Source: Alphaproteobacteria bacterium | GTDB lineage: Bacteria; Pseudomonadota; Alphaproteobacteria; ATCC43930; CGMCC-115725 | NCBI GenBank assembly: GCA_030039775.1 | Contig: JASHUX010000307.1 | Location: 1-9,532, forward strand | Length of the DNA stretch: 9,532 bases | Reading direction: 5' to 3' | Shown: positions 5,722-9,532 of the stretch, piece after piece | How the letters are laid out: each line of letters begins with the position of its first letter | Position numbering within the stretch: the stretch's first letter is position 1 | Made by a program: the position numbers and the translations under genes | Notes under the pieces: model-generated | Databases searched by the model: none | Told to the model about the DNA's origin: nothing | The model's input: the letters and a program-made list of their open reading frames with translations, nothing else

Positions 5722-7349
5722 GACTCGCCCCTCCGCAGATCGCTGACGATCTTGCCTTCTTCCAAATGCAACCGGCGATCGGCGACATGGAAATACCGGT
5801 CGTCATGCGAAACGGCAATAATGGTCATGCCGCGCGCTTTGAACATCGGGAGCAAATCTTCATAGAACTTGCGCCGGAACAAGGGGTCTTGATCCGCCGC
5901 CCACTCGTCGAGGACGCAAAGCGGCCTGCGCTCAAGCAAGGCGACGATCAGGGCGACGCGCTTGCGTTGTCCGGCGGACAAATTGACCGTCGTGAACGCG
6001 CCGTCGACCAACGCTGTTTTATCCTCGATCTCGAACAATTTGAGCAGGTCGGGAATTTCGGCGAGCGCATCCGGTGCCACACCGTAAAGGCGCTTGAACA
6101 AGTGATATTCGGAAAACACCGCCGTGAAGAGCGCGCGATAGGCCTCGACGGTCTCATGGGTGACGGGCCGTCCGTCGAGGGCGAGGTATCCGTCGCGAGG
6201 CCAATAAAGGGAGGTGAATAGGCGCATGAACGTCGACTTGCCCGATCCATTGCCGCCCGAGATGAATACGGTCTCGCCGGCCTTGAAGGTGACGTTGAAC
6301 GGTCCCACACGGAATCCCGGATTGTCCGCGTCGCCATAAGCGAACGAGACGTCGCGCACCTCGATTTCCTGAAAGGGCGGCGGTGCGACGGCGATCCTGG
6401 TGACGTCGCTCAAGAGCCGCGACGGTGCGCCGATCGCCTGGTGCAGGCTCATGATGTTCTTGGCGGAGGCGTTGGCGTTAATGAATACGGGGACTGATGA
6501 CACCACGCCCGCGATGGCGCTGGTGACGAACAGGATCGCAGTAGTCAGCTTGACGATGGTTTCGTTCGCGATGTCGGTCGCCAATGGCACCACGAACACC
6601 ATAGTCGCCAATAGCAGGAAAAAGACGTTCTGGGTGAAGACGTAGTTGCGGACCAATTGCGATTGCGCCGTGACACGGGACTCAGCCGCTTCAAGCGAGG
6701 CGTCGAGAAGGTCGTCGGAAATCTCCTTACTGCGCGTCGCGTTGAGCTTCACTTCCTTGAAGCCGTCGAGGATACCTTCGAGCAATTCATGCAGGCCGTA
6801 TTCGGCGGTGAACGAATCGGCGATCGCTTTATTCACCGTCTTGAGTCGACCGAGATACATCGTCACCGCGACCGACATGAACGCCATCGCAATCACGAAG
6901 GCGATGGGCGACAGCACGAGCAAATAGAGGAGGGCGAACACCACCAGCAAGGACATCTGCGACACGGCGACCAGGGTGTTGGTATTTTGGCCGAGCGATT
7001 GGATTTCTTTGCTGATCGCGTTGTAGATGACCGTGCGGCCGATACGCTCAATCTCGATAAGTTCGGAATCGCGAACGGCGGCGGTGAGACGCGAGCGTAC
7101 GCGGTGGATGATGCGTTCGATCTCTTTCGACGCCTCGTACATCATGTAGCGCTGGGAAATCGACCACGTCACCACCACGGTGACGAACATGATGGCGAGC
7201 CGGCCCTTGGTGTTTTGCGCGCTCGGGCTCGCCGCCGCGTTGATGACCGCGAGCACCATCGCGTTGCTCAAACCGGCAACGATCGCCATGCCGATCAGTC
7301 GGCGCAGATCAATCGCCGATTCACTGCGGAGTAGCCTCAGAAATTCCAT
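5718..7349 (-). CDS. Cyclic peptide export ABC transporter, SyrD/PvdE/YojI type (fused permease-ATPase)
   Basis: The 543-residue half-transporter has about six membrane helices in residues 15-290 and an ATPase domain from about 328 to the end. The ATPase shows Walker A GGNGSGKST (365-373), signature LSAGQ (457-461), Walker B LCVLDE (477-482) and SHDD (514-517, switch His 515). The stretch DEWAADQDPLFRRKFYEDLL is characteristic of the cyclic-peptide exporter family, which includes SyrD (syringomycin), PvdE (pyoverdine precursor) and YojI (microcin J25). Its length is the family norm. It works as a homodimer in the inner membrane, moving peptides to the periplasm. ATG 7349 is the only good start, since an in-frame TGA lies about ten codons upstream; no clear ribosome site is seen. 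It begins 50 bases after the zinc-ribbon gene and overlaps the SPFH gene by ATGA. The NRPS at 1-1453 is a plausible source of cargo, though the two are not in one operon. Confidence 0.95.
   Translation of the reverse strand: MEFLRLLRSESAIDLRRLIGMAIVAGLSNAMVLAVINAAASPSAQNTKGRLAIMFVTVVVTWSISQRYMMYEASKEIERIIHRVRSRLTAAVRDSELIEIERIGRTVIYNAISKEIQSLGQNTNTLVAVSQMSLLVVFALLYLLVLSPIAFVIAMAFMSVAVTMYLGRLKTVNKAIADSFTAEYGLHELLEGILDGFKEVKLNATRSKEISDDLLDASLEAAESRVTAQSQLVRNYVFTQNVFFLLLATMVFVVPLATDIANETIVKLTTAILFVTSAIAGVVSSVPVFINANASAKNIMSLHQAIGAPSRLLSDVTRIAVAPPPFQEIEVRDVSFAYGDADNPGFRVGPFNVTFKAGETVFISGGNGSGKSTFMRLFTSLYWPRDGYLALDGRPVTHETVEAYRALFTAVFSEYHLFKRLYGVAPDALAEIPDLLKLFEIEDKTALVDGAFTTVNLSAGQRKRVALIVALLERRPLCVLDEWAADQDPLFRRKFYEDLLPMFKARGMTIIAVSHDDRYFHVADRRLHLEEGKIVSDLRRGES
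5728..5734 (-). promoter_or_regulatory. Strong ribosome binding site GGAGGGG for the SPFH gene
   Basis: Read leftwards, GGAGGGG lies inside the end of the exporter gene, 6 bases before ATG 5721. It fixes the SPFH start and would allow independent initiation in addition to coupling, perhaps for a higher copy number than the exporter. Confidence 0.75.
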
Positions 7350-7399
7350 GGAACGACGGCGCCGCGGGAGCTCGACGGGTCAGGCGGCCGCGACCGGAA

Positions 7400-7666
7400 T
7401 CATACCGGCGCGCCGCATCGGATGCAGCGTTGATGTAAGGCCGCGGCATGGCGTGCCTCGATGCCTGCGCAATCGGCGCAGATGACGAGGTGTCCCTTCT
7501 CGACCTCTCTAGCGAGAAAGCGGCGATGGGTGACCAACAGCCAACCCAATGTGATTACCGGCGTCAGTACGACGGACAACAGGAAAAACCCGAAAAATCC
7601 CAGACGCCGCCGCCTCCCGGCGATGCCGATGATAAAACAGAGAACGAGATAGACGATGACGAGCAT
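7400..7666 (-). CDS. Small two-helix membrane protein with C-terminal zinc ribbon
   Basis: The 88-residue product has two predicted helices, about 1-16 and 24-45, separated by a basic loop GRRRRLG (17-23), then a soluble tail with two CxxC pairs, CADC (63-66) and CIRC (81-84), spaced as in zinc ribbons. By charge, the Arg-rich loop and a cytoplasmic tail cannot both be satisfied if both helices cross fully, so the first may be a re-entrant or weak helix. The frame is open to 7807, but ATG 7666 starts directly at the first hydrophobic segment and has GGAAG just upstream, while the extra 47 residues look unlike protein. It is the first gene of the leftward operon, 50 bases before the exporter. 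I do not recognise a named family. It could regulate or assist the exporter, or be an unrelated small membrane gene sharing the transcript. Confidence 0.75.
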   Translation of the reverse strand: MLVIVYLVLCFIIGIAGRRRRLGFFGFFLLSVVLTPVITLGWLLVTHRRFLAREVEKGHLVICADCAGIEARHAAALHQRCIRCGAPV

Positions 7667-8014
7667 GGCTTCCGGGTTCCGTCGCCCGCTTAACCCCCTG
7701 TTTTGCTTGGTGAGACGACGAGTCGGCGCACTCTCGGTCAATCGCCGGAATGTGTCAATGTCGCGCTCGCGATGGTGGCTACACGGCTTCCTTTGACAAG
7801 TCGTCACGGCCCGCGGAGGCGGGCTATCGACGAATTTTTCCTGTCGATCGCAGTCAGCGCGATCATTGCAGAACCCACCTTATTCGTGGTTGCCCCGGCC
7901 AAGCCGGCGCAAGACGAGGGAGGGATATGTGGCGGAATACGATTTTCCATTCAGTTTCGGATGATCGTGCGTTAAAAGGGCATCCGCATACGCCGTGACG
8001 TCTCCACTCACGGT
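7667..8014. other. Gene-free region upstream of the leftward operon and of tRNA-Ser
   Basis: No convincing gene is seen in these 348 bases. Two overlapping rightward open frames lack ribosome sites and family features. The region should hold the promoter of the leftward operon and that of the tRNA. It contains a GC-rich hairpin (7809-7824) and a leader hairpin next to the tRNA. A TTGACA at 7793-7798 matches a rightward -35 box but has no -10 box at proper spacing. Confidence 0.5.
7809..7824. repeat. GC-rich inverted repeat, 6-bp arms with 4-base loop
   Basis: GCCCGC (7809-7814) and GCGGGC (7819-7824) are perfect arms around GGAG. A run of T at about 7834-7838 lies too far away for a standard terminator on the plus strand, and no gene ends just upstream. 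It may be a leader structure or operator of the leftward operon. Confidence 0.4.
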
Positions 8015-8018
8015 GGAG
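7993..8018 (+). repeat. Two competing leader hairpins at the tRNA-Ser 5' end
   Basis: CCGTGA (7993-7998) pairs with TCACGG (8008-8013), ending one base before the mature tRNA. Alternatively CTCCAC (8002-8007) pairs with GTGGAG (8013-8018), which takes up the first four tRNA bases. The two cannot form together. They may affect 5' processing or may be chance. Confidence 0.35.
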
Positions 8019-8108
8019 GGATGGCCGAGTGGCTGAAGGCGGCGGTTTGCTAAACCGTTATAGGGCCTTAAAGCTCTATCGGGGGTTCGAATCCCCCTCC
8101 CTCCGCCA
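8015..8108 (+). tRNA. tRNA-Ser(GCU), reads AGC/AGU codons
   Basis: The acceptor arms GGAGGGA (8015-8021) and TCCCTCC (8098-8104) pair at all seven positions. They are followed by discriminator G 8105 and an encoded CCA (8106-8108). The anticodon GCT is at 8049-8051 between paired arms. A long variable arm of about 20 bases (ATAGGGC pairing with GCTCTAT) marks a class II serine tRNA. The T arm is GGGGG TTCGAAT CCCCC (8081-8097). All expected elements are present, so the gene looks functional. Confidence 0.98.
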
Positions 8109-8364
8109 ATTTCCTTGTGTTGTAAGGGAAGTTCACTATTTCCGCGCGACAGAATTGGGATGTGCCGGGCGCTGCGCGCGGAAAAATTTGGCCCGACGGT
8201 TCCATCGCTAAGGTGGCGATAGTGATCGTTTCTCCACGGCGCCGGCGGCGCACTCGTCGGTATTGCCGAACAGGTGTGGGTAGACGTTGAGTTATGACTG
8301 TTGGGTTCGAATAGCGGGGCGCCGGCTCACCGTCGCCACGAGGACCATTCGGGAGGAGGGTCTG
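8109..8364. other. Intergenic region between tRNA-Ser and small secreted protein gene
   Basis: There is no gene here. A weak hairpin (TTTCCTT with AAGGGAA, about 8110-8130) follows the tRNA but lacks a T tract. GGGTTCGAAT at 8303-8312 repeats ten bases of the tRNA T arm (8083-8092). Open frames over the tRNA on either strand are artefacts. Confidence 0.45.
8352..8360 (+). promoter_or_regulatory. Ribosome binding site GGAGGAGGG of the small secreted protein gene
   Basis: This purine run ends 4 bases before ATG 8365 and fixes that start against a longer in-frame reading from 8287, which would bury the signal peptide behind 26 unconvincing residues. Confidence 0.75.
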
Positions 8365-8652
8365 ATGTCTCGCTTAGTGCTCGCGCTTGTCGCGACGCTG
8401 GTTTGCGCGTCGGCCAATGCACAGACATCCAGGACCGCCTATCAATGGATTCGCATCACCGAAACGATGAGCGATCTTATCGACCAAGGCTACGCACTGA
8501 CGACCGTGATCAAGGATTCGGTTTCAGGAGGCGTGATCAATACTTTCTATTTGTCGGGAAAAGACGACCTGGTTCGTTGCGGGGAGGCTTATCACGTCGC
8601 TCGGTTACGCCCTGCGGTGTTTCCATGCGAGCGCTTGACGCAACCACATTAG
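8365..8652 (+). CDS. Small secreted protein of unknown function
   Basis: I do not recognise this family. The 95-residue product begins with a clear Sec signal peptide, MSRLVLALVATLVCASANAQ, with a likely cut after AxA at 17-19. That leaves a mature chain of about 76 residues. It contains a helical-looking segment TETMSDLIDQGYALTTVIK (32-50), then probable strands around VINTFYLSGKDDLVRC (58-72). Two cysteines, 72 and 88, could form a disulfide in the periplasm. It has a strong ribosome site and stands alone between tRNA-Ser and hspQ. It is probably a genuine gene encoding a small periplasmic protein. No enzyme motif is visible. Confidence 0.72.
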   Translation: MSRLVLALVATLVCASANAQTSRTAYQWIRITETMSDLIDQGYALTTVIKDSVSGGVINTFYLSGKDDLVRCGEAYHVARLRPAVFPCERLTQPH

Positions 8653-8832
8653 CTAAATTCGCGCGTGCGCGCGTTCCGTCGGTCGGCGGCTGATGCACAG
8701 ATGCTCAACGGTTAACGCCGCGCCCGTCTATTGGTTCCGTTTCTCCATTGGGCATTGCCGATGCGCCGACCGGAGGAGACGCGCACATAATTTATTGCCG
8801 CACCACAACCGAATTTCTTGTAGAATCGGACA
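8653..8832. other. Intergenic region upstream of hspQ
   Basis: There is no gene here. It holds a strictly alternating purine/pyrimidine run of about 15 bases (8660-8674, CGCGCGTGCGCGCGT) and a CATAAT at 8786-8791 that resembles a -10 box without a matching -35. The hspQ promoter should lie here, but I cannot fix it. Confidence 0.35.
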
Positions 8833-9174
8833 ATGACCGGCCGCGAACCCCAGAAAGCCAAATTCGCGTTGGGCGAGATCGTCCGCCATCGGCTCTATCC
8901 GTTCCGCGGCGTCATCTATGACGTCGATCCGGTGTTTGCGAATACCGAGGAATGGTACCAATCGATTCCGATCGAGCGGCGGCCGTCGAAAGATCAGCCG
9001 TATTACCATCTCCTGGCGCAGAACGCCCAAGGCGGCCCGTACGAGGCCTATGTGTCGGAGCAGAACCTGCTTCCGGACGCGGAAAACGGGCCGGTCAATC
9101 ACCCGATGATCGACGTGCTGTTCGAAAATAAGACCGGCGACCGCTACGTTCTGCGGCCTGGCCGCCGGCAATAA
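8833..9174 (+). CDS. hspQ: Heat shock protein HspQ (YccV family)
   Basis: The 113-residue cytoplasmic protein matches HspQ across its length. The marks are KFALGEIVRHRLYPFRGVIY (10-29), DVDPVFANTEEWYQSIP (30-46), RPSKDQPYYHLLAQN (50-64) and YEAYVSEQNLLPD (70-82), then an HPMID segment. In E. coli HspQ binds the Lon protease as a specificity-enhancing factor and was also described as binding hemimethylated oriC DNA; heat induces it. The ATG at 8833 begins just before the conserved core. No strong ribosome site is seen, and I could not recognise a sigma-32 promoter. The following hydrolase gene starts 16 bases after its stop, so they may share a transcript, though a functional link is not obvious. 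Confidence 0.95.
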   Translation: MTGREPQKAKFALGEIVRHRLYPFRGVIYDVDPVFANTEEWYQSIPIERRPSKDQPYYHLLAQNAQGGPYEAYVSEQNLLPDAENGPVNHPMIDVLFENKTGDRYVLRPGRRQ

Positions 9175-9181
9175 ACTCATT

Positions 9182-9186
9182 GGAGG
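9182..9186 (+). promoter_or_regulatory. Ribosome binding site GGAGG that points to ATG 9191
   Basis: GGAGG lies 4 bases before ATG 9191. That ATG is in a different frame from the hydrolase body, so this site is evidence that the gene is frameshifted and not that it starts further downstream. Confidence 0.7.
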
Positions 9187-9190
9187 AATC

Positions 9191-9532
9191 ATGGTCAGGG
9201 TCTTGCACGCCTCACGGGCGTCGCGCTGGCATTCGCTATTGCGATGACGGGCACGACGGCATCGGCGGCGGATCGGCCGCCCATCGTCACCGAGGACACG
9301 ATGGTGGCGTCGCCCGACGCGGGGATTCAGCTCTTCGTCCGCAATAAGCACCCGGCCGACCGGATGGATTTCGGGCCGGATCGGACGGTGCTGTTCGTTC
9401 ACGGTGCGACCTATCCGGCGGACACGTCGTTCGATCTGAAGCTCGGCGGTTTTTCCTGGATGGATTACATCGCCGAGCGCGGCTTCGACGTTTATCTCGT
9501 CGATCTGCCGGGCTACGGCAAATCGACCCGGC
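9191..9532 (+). CDS. Secreted alpha/beta hydrolase, partial at right edge, with an apparent frameshift in the signal peptide
   Basis: The body reads clearly as an alpha/beta hydrolase: RTVLFVHGATYP holds the first strand and the HG oxyanion-hole motif, and GFDVYLVDLPGYGKSTR is the following strand and loop. The nucleophile elbow GxSxG would lie beyond the edge, so the substrate cannot be judged. Upstream, the same frame gives a good signal peptide, LARLTGVALAFAIA then TASAAD, but has no start codon before ATG 9244. ATG 9191, which has the ribosome site, is in another frame and hits TGA after 18 codons. Adding one G to GGG at 9198-9200 makes the start continuous with the signal peptide (MVRGLARLTG). 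Either the sequence has lost a base or the gene is truly frameshifted. Starting at ATG 9244 would leave a stub too short to export the protein. Confidence 0.8.

Noticed and set aside
4480..5865. A 461-codon rightward open frame
   Set aside because: It lies antisense to the SPFH and binding-protein genes, is extremely Arg-rich at its start, and shows no family feature. It is a by-product of GC-rich codons on the other strand.
7809..7838. A rho-independent terminator on the plus strand
   Set aside because: The T run starts about 10 bases after the stem and no rightward gene ends just upstream.
7703..7998. Two overlapping rightward open frames of 90 and 82 codons
   Set aside because: There is no ribosome site, no domain and no coherent hydrophobic or charged pattern.
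8029..8253. Open frames over tRNA-Ser on both strands, including one ending with GGGFEPPIEL
   Set aside because: This peptide is a well-known false translation of the antisense strand of tRNA-Ser genes; the rightward one with GFESPSLRQ is the matching sense artefact.
8728..9402. A 224-codon leftward open frame
   Set aside because: It is antisense to hspQ, which is an unmistakable gene.
1..9532. CRISPR arrays, insertion sequences or prophage genes
   Set aside because: No regularly spaced repeats, transposase or integrase motifs, or phage structural genes were seen on either strand.

Overview
The window looks like chromosomal DNA of a GC-rich proteobacterium, most likely an alphaproteobacterium. 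HspQ has the alphaproteobacterial length and sequence style, SPFH and cyclic-peptide-exporter genes are present, the tRNA-Ser gene encodes its own CCA end, and coding is dense with ATGA overlaps. Assignment below class is not possible from the sequence alone.

Left part (1-3095). A nonribosomal peptide synthetase (NRPS) gene reads leftwards off the edge. It starts at a GTG at 1453, carries a complete N-terminal condensation domain, and the window ends where an adenylation domain should begin. Divergent from it, across about 270 bases, is a two-gene rightward operon: an orphan ParA/Soj-type ATPase and a 188-residue one-helix membrane protein with a basic N-terminus. No ParB follows. The NRPS and parA stretch is visibly lower in GC than the rest.

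Middle part (3092-7666, all leftwards). This is a compact operon, transcribed in this order: an 88-residue membrane protein with a CxxC/CxxC zinc ribbon; a SyrD/PvdE-type cyclic-peptide ABC exporter; an SPFH (band 7/prohibitin-like) protein predicted to face the periplasm; and a Tat-type secreted PstS-like binding protein fused to a degenerate OmpA-like domain. The last three genes are joined by two ATGA overlaps, so they are almost certainly made together. The exporter family usually moves NRPS products, and an NRPS lies about 1.6 kb beyond the end of the operon. My main hypothesis is a peptide biosynthesis and envelope-export locus in which the SPFH and binding-protein/OmpA parts are unusual accessory subunits, possibly positioned by the ParA pair. 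The peptide link and the ParA link are inferences.

Right part (7667-9532). This looks like ordinary chromosome: a 348-base gene-free gap, tRNA-Ser(GCU), a small secreted protein of unknown function, hspQ, and the start of a secreted alpha/beta hydrolase running off the right edge. The hydrolase reading frame is broken at a GGG run within its signal peptide, either by a real frameshift or by a one-base sequence error.
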